Shown: positions 8,604 to 17,127 of the stretch, in pieces
Position numbering within the stretch: the stretch's first letter is position 1
How the letters are laid out: the number at the start of each line of letters is the position of its first letter
From: JBDWFY01 sp964291365
GTDB lineage: Bacteria > Pseudomonadota > Alphaproteobacteria > Rhizobiales > Stappiaceae
Length of the DNA stretch: 64,000 nt
Direction of reading: 5' to 3'
NCBI GenBank assembly: GCA_964291365.2
Contig: OZ219989.1
Coordinates: 3,534,001 to 3,598,000 of the forward strand
The notes under the pieces: generated by a model
Databases searched by the model: none
What the model saw: only the letters and a program-made list of their open reading frames with translations
What the model was told of the DNA's origin: nothing
Made by a program: the position numbers and the translations under genes

Positions 8604-9711
8604 ACTCAAACGCATCGCAGTTCAAAATTTCAAATGTTTCCAGTCTATGGAGATATCATTGGGACTTTTAACCGTACTCTGCGGATTAAATAGTGGTGGA
8701 AAGTCAACGATGTTGCAACCTATTCTGCTATATTCCCAAGCTTTAAGGGCATTTCGAGGCGGTGATGAAGAGATGTCGTGGCCACTCAATGGAGAATTGA
8801 CTAATCTTGGACGATTTGGAAATGTTCTATACAATAATCCAAACCAAACGCATAATGCTGATGTTATTCGAATATCATTTGAACTAACTGATTCACAAGC
8901 TATTGATTTTCATTTGATAAAAGATCATGATGATAGATTCCTTAAGTCCCTTGAAAAAAGTGGAAGTGAATGTACCGAAGTAAACAACCTTATATTAAAT
9001 GCTCAGTTTTTGAGTCCCATTCGTTTAGGTTCGTATCAAACCCAAGAGAAACCAAAAATACCTAGTTATTTCCCGGTTGGTGTTGGTATTGACGGAAGTT
9101 ACGCTTGCTATTGGTTGAACACTTTAAAATTTGAGACAGTACCACCGGAAATGTGCAGAGAAAATTCGGGAATCTCAGATTTAGGCACCCAACTTAATGC
9201 TTGGCTTGATTATGTCTTCCCTGGAACGCAAGCACATGCAATCTCAGAGGGAGAATCAAATATTCTCTCATTGTCCTTTAAGACAACCGAACTTCAAGAA
9301 CGGAATATTCCTAGTAACATTGGATTTGGAATTACTTACCTATTTCCAGTATTAGTATCGTTGCTTTTAGCCAGACCAGGTGATTGTATTATAATTGACA
9401 GTCCAGAAGCACATCTACACCCAGGAGCACAGTCCAGAATGGGTAGATTACTTGCTAAATTTGCATCAACTGGAATCCAATTACTGGTTGAAACACACAG
9501 CGAGCATATTTTAAATGGCTTAAGAATCGCGGTGAAACATGAAGTAGTGGAACCCAGCGATGTGAGTATCTATTTTTTCCCAGATATAAATTCAGAAAAT
9601 CAGGAAGTAGAGAATACAAATATAGATAAAAATGGATTGATTAATAACTGGCCAGAAGATTTCTTTGATCAAAGTGAAAAGGACATTGTTGAGATCTTGG
9701 AGGCAAATTGA
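8590..9711 (+). CDS. DUF3696-type AAA (ABC/RecF-like) ATPase
   Basis: A 373-residue ATPase with Walker A GLNSGGKST (32-40), Walker B plus aspartate/glutamate switch in CIIIDSPEAHLHP (from 266), and the ETHSEHILNGLR motif (301-312) typical of DUF3696 and OLD-like ATPases. RIAVQNFKCFQSMEI is the usual start of such proteins. I chose the ATG at 8590, which places that motif at the N-terminus; it overlaps the DUF262 stop. No Toprim or nuclease domain is fused. In known systems such ATPases sense or power a partner effector; here the partners are the flanking genes. Confidence 0.85.
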   Translation: MLKSRLKRIAVQNFKCFQSMEISLGLLTVLCGLNSGGKSTMLQPILLYSQALRAFRGGDEEMSWPLNGELTNLGRFGNVLYNNPNQTHNADVIRISFELTDSQAIDFHLIKDHDDRFLKSLEKSGSECTEVNNLILNAQFLSPIRLGSYQTQEKPKIPSYFPVGVGIDGSYACYWLNTLKFETVPPEMCRENSGISDLGTQLNAWLDYVFPGTQAHAISEGESNILSLSFKTTELQERNIPSNIGFGITYLFPVLVSLLLARPGDCIIIDSPEAHLHPGAQSRMGRLLAKFASTGIQLLVETHSEHILNGLRIAVKHEVVEPSDVSIYFFPDINSENQEVENTNIDKNGLINNWPEDFFDQSEKDIVEILEAN

Positions 9712-9712
9712 T

Positions 9713-10690
9713 ATGGAGTTTTATGTAAATGATGCCTCATTAATTGATTATATTCATGATGGTAATTTTGAAAAAATTACCGACATATTTGTGGAATTAG
9801 CAAAATTACGAACTGCTCTTCCGAAAGAAACAATGCTGGAAATTACCCATTCACTCACTCAGCAAAAACATCAAGACAATAGCACCTTGATTTCCAAATT
9901 TTATAGATTTCGTGATAGAGAAAAAAAGAAATTAATTTTGGCTTGGTTTAATAACGCGCAATCCAACTCTATTGATGTTTCTGATAAGCAATTCTTCTTT
10001 CTAAATTACGATGTTACAAATACCGCGTTAGGTCATATTTGTCACCATATACCTACTGATAAAATTTTAGCTGAATTATATAGAACATTTAGCTTTAAAT
10101 CAGGTAATCAAGACTATTTAATCAGACTGATTGATGTAGAGTCAAAGCGGGATAATCCGACTAGAAAAATCTCAATCAAAAATGATTGGTCTCTTGAAGA
10201 AATAAAAAAAGTCGCGTGCGATCAAATTGAACTTGACTCTTGGCCGCAATTACTAAAATATGCGCGAATTATGTACCCAAACTTATTAATCCGAGAGGAA
10301 ATTCTCAAACATCCTAAAAGTAGGGGAATGCAGAACAACAAGTCGATAATTAAGGCTATGTCAGACAGATTGGAAGTTCTGGATTGTTATGTTTCAGATT
10401 ATTTAGTTCAAGGAAATGAGGGTGAAAAGGGAAAGAAACTTAGAGAAGAGAACTTTCCAGGCTACAAAACAAGTAGAAATTGGTTCTCTGATGAAGTCAA
10501 AAAGGATAAGGCTAAATTCAGAGATGACCTAACCTTCAAGAATTATAGAGGGGAAGACATTTTTGCCACATGGCATGGGAAAGTGAATATTGTAGAGCCT
10601 TTCCGATGTTATTTCAAATGGCCTTTTACCAATCAAAAACTGAGTAAATTAGAAATTCTATACATAGGCCCGAAGATCACGATTGGTTAG
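9713..10690 (+). CDS. Unknown third protein of the DUF262-AAA operon
   Basis: A 325-residue protein with a good GGAGG site ending nine bases before its ATG; the ATPase stop overlaps this leader, so the three genes form an operon. I do not recognise the family. The N-terminal ~90 residues are helical and charged; the C-terminus carries WHGKV (287-291), RCYFKWP and ILYIGPKIT, a histidine/aromatic pattern that I associate, without certainty, with effector-like proteins next to AAA ATPases. A toxic or nuclease effector is possible but no catalytic triad is obvious. Confidence 0.7.
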   Translation: MEFYVNDASLIDYIHDGNFEKITDIFVELAKLRTALPKETMLEITHSLTQQKHQDNSTLISKFYRFRDREKKKLILAWFNNAQSNSIDVSDKQFFFLNYDVTNTALGHICHHIPTDKILAELYRTFSFKSGNQDYLIRLIDVESKRDNPTRKISIKNDWSLEEIKKVACDQIELDSWPQLLKYARIMYPNLLIREEILKHPKSRGMQNNKSIIKAMSDRLEVLDCYVSDYLVQGNEGEKGKKLREENFPGYKTSRNWFSDEVKKDKAKFRDDLTFKNYRGEDIFATWHGKVNIVEPFRCYFKWPFTNQKLSKLEILYIGPKITIG

Positions 10691-10797
10691 TTTTACCATT
10701 AGAATAAATTCGGAATACTATTATTCGATGAATTTTTCCATTTAGCGCGGAGTATCCACCAGTTACTTTCGTCGGGACTTTAACAAGGTCACTTCCG

Positions 10798-10989
10798 TTA
10801 AGACTCCTCAGGTGTGCAATTCATGCTAAACCGTTCAGCATTTTTAATGCAATCTGAACGTTTTTGATAACCCTCTGAAGAGGCACCTATTATTCTGCCG
10901 TTACTAGCCTTACATCTCCATCTCCATTCGCTACGATAGTCTTTATATATTTCCCAAGTGCTACCTTGGGAATCTGTGCAAGCGTACAT
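10798..10989 (-). CDS. DUF1508 (YegP-like) small protein
   Basis: A 63-residue protein with a single DUF1508 unit: SEWRWRCKASNGRIIGASSE matches the family signature, and GYQKRSDCIKNA follows. The start at 10989 has tttggagatccg upstream. It points toward the end of the three-gene DUF262 operon. The family function is unknown; members often come as two tandem units, of which one is present. Confidence 0.75.
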   Translation of the reverse strand: MYACTDSQGSTWEIYKDYRSEWRWRCKASNGRIIGASSEGYQKRSDCIKNAERFSMNCTPEES

Positions 10990-11064
10990 TCGGATCTCCA
11001 AATTCAAGTTGAATACTTCTTTCCCCTATACCAGCTCTTGTAGCTTTATTCAATCAGAAAATTG

Positions 11065-12372
11065 TTACTTTGGTCTATTATCAACCACTCGTTTTGCTTT
11101 TCCTTCCGAACGCGCTACACCTCCTGGGTCTTTGACAAGTACTTCACTGGTAACTCCAACAAAATCTTTAATCCGCTTAGCAAGTGTTTTTGCAATCTCC
11201 TCTTTTCTCGATTCTTCAATACTTTCATCAATACTTTCCACATGTACTCGCATTTCATCCATCCGATTACTTCGAAACAGTTCAAGTTGGTAATGAGGTG
11301 ATAATCCTTCTGTTGCCATCAACTGTTCTTCTATTTGAGTTGGATAGACGTTTATTCCACGTAAAATAATCATATCATCAGATCGACCAGTTATTTTTTC
11401 CATACGTCTCATTGTCCGTGCCGTACCTGGTAATAATCTTGACAAATCTCGTGTGCGATATCTTATCATCGGTAAGGCTTCTTTGGTCAAAGTGGTAAAA
11501 ACTAACTCACCACGCTCACCAGCTTTGACTTGTTCACCAGTTTCTGGATCTATTATTTCAGGATAAAAGTGGTCTTCCCAAATATGCAGTCCATCTTTTG
11601 TTTCCACACACTCATTTGCAACACCTGGTCCCAATATTTCTGATAACCCATATATGTCCACAGCGTGCATATCAAACGACCTTTCAATCTCCTTTCGCAT
11701 CGCGTTGGTCCAAGGTTCTGCTCCAAATACACCAACTTGAAGTGAACAATCTTTTGGATCAAATCCTTGACGAACAAATTCATCTAAAATATTTAACATA
11801 TATGAAGGGGTAACCATTATGGTCGTCGGTTTAAAATCCAGTATAAGTGTAACTTGACGCGCGGTCTGTCCTCCTGATATTGGTATTACTGTTGCACCTA
11901 ATTTTTCAATCCCATAATGCGCACCTAAACCGCCAGTAAATAATCCGTAACCATATGCATTATGAACAATATCACCTGGTTTAGTTCCACTTGCACGCAA
12001 CGAACGAGCAACAAGTTCCGCCCAATTCTCAATATCTTTTGCAGAATAACCTACAACTGTCGGTTTTCCGGTAGTACCAGATGACGCATGAATCCGTGCG
12101 ACTTTTTCTTGAGGAATTGCAAACATTCCAAACGGATAATTTTCCCTTAAATCATCCTTAACTGTAAATGGGAATTTTGCCAAATCCCCTAATTCACTTA
12201 AGTCATCAGGTTTGATACCGCTTTCATCAAAACGTTGTCGATACATCGGAACATTTTCATACGCATGCGATAATGTCCACTTTAGTCTTGATAATTGCAA
12301 ACTTTCAATTTCATCACGTGAGGCGATTTCAATTGGATCTAAATCGGATTTTTTGGGTGCAAGATCAATCAT
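11065..12372 (-). CDS. paaK: Phenylacetate-CoA ligase PaaK
   Basis: Activates phenylacetate to phenylacetyl-CoA with ATP and CoA, the entry step of the paa pathway. The 435-residue length is typical. Visible motifs are ASSGTTGKPTVVGYS (P-loop), YGLSEILGPGVA, IRYRTRDLSRLL, and ITGRSDDMIILRGINVYP. A strong aaggagag lies upstream of the ATG at 12372. It follows paaI by 14 bases and is the third gene of paaG-paaI-paaK on the minus strand. Confidence 0.97.
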   Translation of the reverse strand: MIDLAPKKSDLDPIEIASRDEIESLQLSRLKWTLSHAYENVPMYRQRFDESGIKPDDLSELGDLAKFPFTVKDDLRENYPFGMFAIPQEKVARIHASSGTTGKPTVVGYSAKDIENWAELVARSLRASGTKPGDIVHNAYGYGLFTGGLGAHYGIEKLGATVIPISGGQTARQVTLILDFKPTTIMVTPSYMLNILDEFVRQGFDPKDCSLQVGVFGAEPWTNAMRKEIERSFDMHAVDIYGLSEILGPGVANECVETKDGLHIWEDHFYPEIIDPETGEQVKAGERGELVFTTLTKEALPMIRYRTRDLSRLLPGTARTMRRMEKITGRSDDMIILRGINVYPTQIEEQLMATEGLSPHYQLELFRSNRMDEMRVHVESIDESIEESRKEEIAKTLAKRIKDFVGVTSEVLVKDPGGVARSEGKAKRVVDNRPK

Positions 12373-12386
12373 GTTTGGATCTCTCC

Positions 12387-12818
12387 TTATTCTTCAAAAT
12401 GCTGACCTTTAATGGTACGAGAAAATCCTCGAAATTCTGCTACGACTTCATCTTGTTGGTTTTTAACCTGCACATCATAAATTCCATTACGTCTATTGAG
12501 GGATACTTCAGTTGCTTTGGCTACTAGTTGATCGCCAAGATATGCAGGTCTTGTATAACTAATAATGTTATGTTGGGCTACTGTCAATTGATTCCGACTA
12601 TTACATGCAAATGCAAATGCACTATCTGCTAATGTAAATGTAATTCCTCCATGACAAATCTTATGTCCATTTACATGATTTTCAGCAACAGTCAAGCTCA
12701 GTACAGCAAAGCCCTCATCAACATTTTCCAACTTCATACCTAAAGATTGAGATGCTTGATCTTCTTGCCACATAATTTGTGCACTACGTTCAGCACGTTC
12801 TTTTGGACTGAGAGACAC
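12387..12818 (-). CDS. paaI: Hydroxyphenylacetyl-CoA thioesterase PaaI
   Basis: Hotdog-fold thioesterase that releases CoA from stalled hydroxyphenylacetyl-CoA. Core motifs are VNGHKICHGGITFTLADSAF and the FRGFSRTIKG end. A GTG start at 12818 gives 143 residues (E. coli 140) and has gaaggaaag just upstream, partly within the last codons of paaG; the longer upstream ATG reading would run inside paaG and is unlikely. It sits between paaG and paaK. Confidence 0.9.
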   Translation of the reverse strand: MSLSPKERAERSAQIMWQEDQASQSLGMKLENVDEGFAVLSLTVAENHVNGHKICHGGITFTLADSAFAFACNSRNQLTVAQHNIISYTRPAYLGDQLVAKATEVSLNRRNGIYDVQVKNQQDEVVAEFRGFSRTIKGQHFEE

Positions 12819-12819
12819 G

Positions 12820-13605
12820 TCACTTTCCTTCAAAAGTTGGTTTTTGTTTTTTAAAGAATGCAGAAACTCCAGTAGCATAATCTTGAGATTCACCACATTT
12901 CTTTTGCGTTTTTGCTTCAAGTTCCAATTGTTCATCTAAAGTATTATGCCAACTTTCTTGAATAATTTTTTTCGTCAATCCTAACCCCAATGTAGGTCCT
13001 TTAGCGAGTTGTTCAGCGACAAAACGTGTGTGAACCATCAAATCTTCATTTGGAACAACTTCCCAGACTAACCCCCATTCTTCCGCTTGGCTTGCTGATA
13101 TTGGTTTGGCTAATAAGGCCAGACCTTTAGCGCGTGCTTCACCAACCAACCGAGGTAACAACCAACTTCCGCCACTATCTGGAATTAATCCAACTTTAGC
13201 AAAAGATTGAACAAATTTAGCATCTTTAGCACAAATTACAATGTCGCATGCAAATGCTAGATTAGCACCCGCTCCAGCTGCAACTCCATTGACTGCGCAA
13301 ATTATAGGAATTTTTGCACTTCGGATCAGTCGAATCAATGGGTTGTATAAATTATCCAATGTCGAACTTAAATCAGGAGTGCCCTCAATTTTTGCCGGAT
13401 CACGATCAGCTAAATCTTGACCTGCACAAAATCCGCGACCACTTCCAGTAATTAAAATTGACCTGACCTGCTTTTGAATACTTTTTTCTATCACTGACCG
13501 CAATGCAATCAGCATTTCTTCATTAAAACTATTCAATCTTTTAGGTCGATTTAATGTGATTTCAACCCAATTGGTGTTGGATTTGATTAAAACTGAATCT
13601 GACAT
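12820..13605 (-). CDS. paaG: Enoyl-CoA hydratase/isomerase PaaG
   Basis: Crotonase-fold isomerase converting ring-1,2-epoxyphenylacetyl-CoA to the oxepin-CoA, and isomerising later enoyl-CoAs. The 261 residues include the oxyanion-hole pair in GFCAGQDL and NGVAAGAGANLAFACD, and the catalytic Asp in VGLIPDSGGSWLLPRLVG. It leads the minus-strand unit paaG-paaI-paaK and is divergent from paaZ. RBS: aggag about 12 bases before the ATG. Confidence 0.95.
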   Translation of the reverse strand: MSDSVLIKSNTNWVEITLNRPKRLNSFNEEMLIALRSVIEKSIQKQVRSILITGSGRGFCAGQDLADRDPAKIEGTPDLSSTLDNLYNPLIRLIRSAKIPIICAVNGVAAGAGANLAFACDIVICAKDAKFVQSFAKVGLIPDSGGSWLLPRLVGEARAKGLALLAKPISASQAEEWGLVWEVVPNEDLMVHTRFVAEQLAKGPTLGLGLTKKIIQESWHNTLDEQLELEAKTQKKCGESQDYATGVSAFFKKQKPTFEGK

Positions 13606-13688
13606 AACAAAACTTAACTCCTAGAAAGTTAGTTTAGAACAAAAAAAACTTATATTTTATTTTTTCTTAATTCAATAAAAATCTCCAT

Positions 13689-13726
13689 ACATTTTATTGA
13701 GAGTGTAAATGGACCAAATAAAATGT
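13689..13726. promoter_or_regulatory. 10-bp inverted repeat in the paaG/paaZ divergent promoter region
   Basis: ACATTTTATT (13689-13698) and its exact reverse complement AATAAAATGT (13717-13726) are separated by 18 bases in the 187-base gap between paaG and paaZ. The position suits control of both transcripts, but AT-rich arms raise the chance of coincidence. No PaaX or PaaR gene was seen nearby. Confidence 0.35.
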
Positions 13727-13792
13727 ACAAATGTTTTCCGAATTTAGATAGAATGAAACGAACCATCAATTTAACACATAGAGTATTTTTTC

Positions 13793-15823
13793 ATGTCGTT
13801 CATACAAACAAATAGTTTTGTCACTGGAAAGTGGATCACTCCAGATTCTGGAGCACGTGATATTTACAGTGCAATTACTGGAGAAAGAATTGCTATTGCT
13901 GGGAACTCAAATCTTGATCACACCGCAATGCTTGATTTTGCTCGTGATACTGGAGGAGCTGCCATAAGGAAATTAACTTTTCACGATCGGGCACGCATGT
14001 TAAAGGCACTAGCACTATATTTAAGTGAAAAGAAAGAGCAACTATATGAATTATCATTTAACACCGGTGCAACTCAGAAAGATAACTTTTTTGATATTGA
14101 TGGTGGCATTGGTACTTTATTTGTCTACGCTTCAAAGGGACGCAGAGAATTTCCGGACAGCCACGTTTATTTGGATGGTGATATTGAGCAAATCTCCAAG
14201 AGTGGAACTTTTTTGGGGCAACACATCTACACTCCCTTAACTGGAGTCGCAATTCACATTAATGCATTTAATTTTCCAGTATGGGGCATGCTTGAAAAAT
14301 TTTCGCAAACATTTTTAGCCGGTATGCCTTCAATTGCTAAACCAGCTACTGCATCAAGTTATGTAGCTGAGCGTTGTGTTCAGTTGATCATTGAAAGTAA
14401 TATTTTACCTGAAGGTTCACTGCAATTGGTCACTGGTGGTTTGGGTGAAACACTCAATCACCTTACTCATCAAGATGTTGTTAGTTTTACTGGCTCTGCT
14501 GAAACGGCAAAATTAATTCGCTCTAATCCTCACTTAATTGACAATTCGATACGATTTTCAGCAGAGCAAGATAGTCTAAATGCTTCAATTCTTGGTCCTG
14601 ATATTGCCCCTGATTCTCCAGAATTTGATTTATTTATTAAAGAAGTTAAAGGAGAAATTACGACCAAGTGTGGTCAGAAATGTACAGCAATTCGAAGAAT
14701 TCTCGTACCAACGTCACAAACAGAAGCATTAATCAATGCGTTGAAAATCAAACTTGCAGAAGTCAAAGTTGGTGACCCAAGATTAGAAGACACTAAGATG
14801 GGTGCCTTAGTTTCAAGAGAACAAAAACAAGATGTCTTAGAAAAAATATCAGTTATTGAAAAAGAAGCAGAATGTGTTTTTGGAAATATTGAAGATTTTG
14901 AATTAGCGGGAGAAAATGTGTCTCGTGATACTTTTCTTCCACCGTTACTTTTTTACTGCCAATCACCCAAAGATTCAGAACGAATTCATGATACCGAGGC
15001 CTTTGGTCCAGTGGCGACTATTTTAAGTTATGATAGTATTGATGAAGCAATTGAATTAACCAACAGAGGACAAGGTAGTTTAGTAACTTCATTGATTACA
15101 CAGGATTCAGAAGTTGCTCGACAAGTTGTATTCAATACAAGTGCTTATAATGGCCGGATTTACATCAATAATCGGGAAAGTATGAAAGAAAGTACTGGTC
15201 ATGGTTCTCCATTACCACACTTGATACATGGTGGTCCAGGTCGCGCCGGAGGCAGTGAAGAATTAGGTGGGGTACGTGGAGTCATGCATTATATGCAACG
15301 CACTGCCATCCAAGCAAGTCCAGCTATCTTGACTTCAATTAGTAATCAATGGGTACCAGGAAGTCAGGAGATTCAAAAGGAAACTCATCCATTTACGCAC
15401 AAATTTGATGACTTATCGATTGGCGAAACGATTCATTCAAATAGTCGAACAATTTCAATCGAAGACATTGAACACTTTGCAGACTTTACTGGAGATAAAT
15501 TCTACGCACATTTGGATGAAGATGCCGCAATGAGCAATCCATTTTTACCTGGTCGGGTTGCGCATGGTTATCTCTTATTATCATTTGCCGCAGGACTATT
15601 TGTGATGCCTGACCCAGGACCAGTTTTAGCTAATGTTGGTTTGAATAAATTACGTTTCTTAAAACCGGTTTCACCTGGTGACAGTGTTAAAGTTCAACTC
15701 ACTGTACTTGCAAAGAAGAAGAGAAATGATGATTACGGAGAAGTTCGTTGGTATGTAAATCTAACTAATCAAAACGACGAATCTGTCGCTGAATATGAGT
15801 TATTAACCATGAATTCATACTAA
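13793..15823 (+). CDS. paaZ: Oxepin-CoA hydrolase / semialdehyde dehydrogenase PaaZ
   Basis: Bifunctional ring-opening enzyme of phenylacetate catabolism, 676 residues (E. coli 681). The N-terminal aldehyde dehydrogenase domain has FNFPVWGMLEKF, the general base in RFSAEQDS and the nucleophile in TKCGQKCTAIRR. The C-terminal MaoC-like hydratase domain (from about 540) has FYAHLDEDAA and the GRVAHGYLL motif. Both halves look catalytically complete. It may also oxidise the semialdehyde of the box pathway, since no boxD was found; that is inference. Confidence 0.96.
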   Translation: MSFIQTNSFVTGKWITPDSGARDIYSAITGERIAIAGNSNLDHTAMLDFARDTGGAAIRKLTFHDRARMLKALALYLSEKKEQLYELSFNTGATQKDNFFDIDGGIGTLFVYASKGRREFPDSHVYLDGDIEQISKSGTFLGQHIYTPLTGVAIHINAFNFPVWGMLEKFSQTFLAGMPSIAKPATASSYVAERCVQLIIESNILPEGSLQLVTGGLGETLNHLTHQDVVSFTGSAETAKLIRSNPHLIDNSIRFSAEQDSLNASILGPDIAPDSPEFDLFIKEVKGEITTKCGQKCTAIRRILVPTSQTEALINALKIKLAEVKVGDPRLEDTKMGALVSREQKQDVLEKISVIEKEAECVFGNIEDFELAGENVSRDTFLPPLLFYCQSPKDSERIHDTEAFGPVATILSYDSIDEAIELTNRGQGSLVTSLITQDSEVARQVVFNTSAYNGRIYINNRESMKESTGHGSPLPHLIHGGPGRAGGSEELGGVRGVMHYMQRTAIQASPAILTSISNQWVPGSQEIQKETHPFTHKFDDLSIGETIHSNSRTISIEDIEHFADFTGDKFYAHLDEDAAMSNPFLPGRVAHGYLLLSFAAGLFVMPDPGPVLANVGLNKLRFLKPVSPGDSVKVQLTVLAKKKRNDDYGEVRWYVNLTNQNDESVAEYELLTMNSY

Positions 15824-15888
15824 TGACAATATTACTTATAATTCACAGATTTCTATTCGGAGAAAATAGTCGATACAAAAAATTTTAG

Positions 15889-17067
15889 TTAATATGTTTC
15901 CACATGAAATCGTCCTTCTTCTCTCAATTTATCTTTCATTTCTAGCCAATTTTGTCCAATTCCGTTTGCAATTTCGTTTAGGGACTGATCCACACCGGTT
16001 TCCATTTGTTTCAAACCACAAATATAGATATGTGTATTCGGATCCTTAAGCATTTCCGAAACTGAATTAGCTTCGTTTAACATTCGGTCTTGAACATATT
16101 CTTTCTTATTTTTTGATTCTCGACTAAACACAAGATGCTTTTCAAGCAAACTATCAGATAATTTTTTAAGTGGACCAAGATATGGTAAGCAATCCGGTGC
16201 TCTTGCACCAAAAAACATCAACATTCCACCTGGATGGGAACCGATTGTTCGTTGTCTTCTCATCGTGAATGCACGCATTGGGGCAGAACCAGTACCAGTG
16301 CATATCATTAACATGCGAGCTTTCTTATCCTCGGGAATAAGAAATGAAGATCCAAATGGTCCAACTACTTTAACACTATCACCTTTTTTTAAGTCACAAA
16401 TATAATTTGAGCAAATTCCCTGCTCTTCTCGCTTAACCGTTAAAGATACATTATTATACCCAGGACGTTCTCCATCGCGTGGACTTGATATCGAATATAA
16501 CCGTGGCAGGTGGGGTTTACCAACTTCATCTAATTGAGGTGCTATAATACCGATAGATTGTCCTTCCAACACCGGCATTGGTTTACCTTGAAAATCTAAA
16601 ATAATGTGACGAATATCAATATCAGCTGTTTCCACGGTTAATCGATAATTCCCTTGTACGACCGCCTCTACTGGACTACTTAAACCATAAAGACTAACCG
16701 TAGGTTTTGTTGCACTTACCGGAGCTTTTACTTTTCCACCTGCACCTTTATGAGCTTCCTCCAATAATTTAGCCATTTCATCATCTAGTGCTTCAATATT
16801 TGTCTGGATTTGTTCATCCTCGATAATTTCCTGTTCAGGCAATTCAGTCCAAGAATACTGCTCTTCAAGACTATATGGCTCAGAGACGACCCGCCATTCA
16901 TCAATTGAACCGGTAGGACAAACTGGTATACAACTCATACAATAATTGCATTTTTTCGGGTCTACGACCACGTTATCTTCATTATGCTCAATCGCGCTAA
17001 TTGGACATGTCATTTCACATGTGTAGCAACGAATACAAATTTCAGGGTCTATAAGATGTTGTTTCAT
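15889..17067 (-). CDS. boxA: Benzoyl-CoA 2,3-epoxidase reductase BoxA
   Basis: NADPH-dependent reductase feeding electrons to BoxB. The 392 residues begin with two 4Fe-4S clusters (Cys11, 14, 17, 21 and Cys40, 43, 46, 50), then a linker with an Ala/Lys-rich stretch, then an FNR-type FAD/NADP module (RLYSISSPRDGE, ICTGTGSAPMRAF, YICGLKQMETGV). The C-terminus ends HVETY as in FNR-like proteins. The ribosome-binding site is weak. It lies 60 bases downstream of boxB. Confidence 0.95.
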   Translation of the reverse strand: MKQHLIDPEICIRCYTCEMTCPISAIEHNEDNVVVDPKKCNYCMSCIPVCPTGSIDEWRVVSEPYSLEEQYSWTELPEQEIIEDEQIQTNIEALDDEMAKLLEEAHKGAGGKVKAPVSATKPTVSLYGLSSPVEAVVQGNYRLTVETADIDIRHIILDFQGKPMPVLEGQSIGIIAPQLDEVGKPHLPRLYSISSPRDGERPGYNNVSLTVKREEQGICSNYICDLKKGDSVKVVGPFGSSFLIPEDKKARMLMICTGTGSAPMRAFTMRRQRTIGSHPGGMLMFFGARAPDCLPYLGPLKKLSDSLLEKHLVFSRESKNKKEYVQDRMLNEANSVSEMLKDPNTHIYICGLKQMETGVDQSLNEIANGIGQNWLEMKDKLREEGRFHVETY

Positions 17068-17127
17068 GCAATTTATAATGTCAGTTGACCTAAAACTTCA
17101 AAACGCGAAAAATTTAAAACTCTAAAT

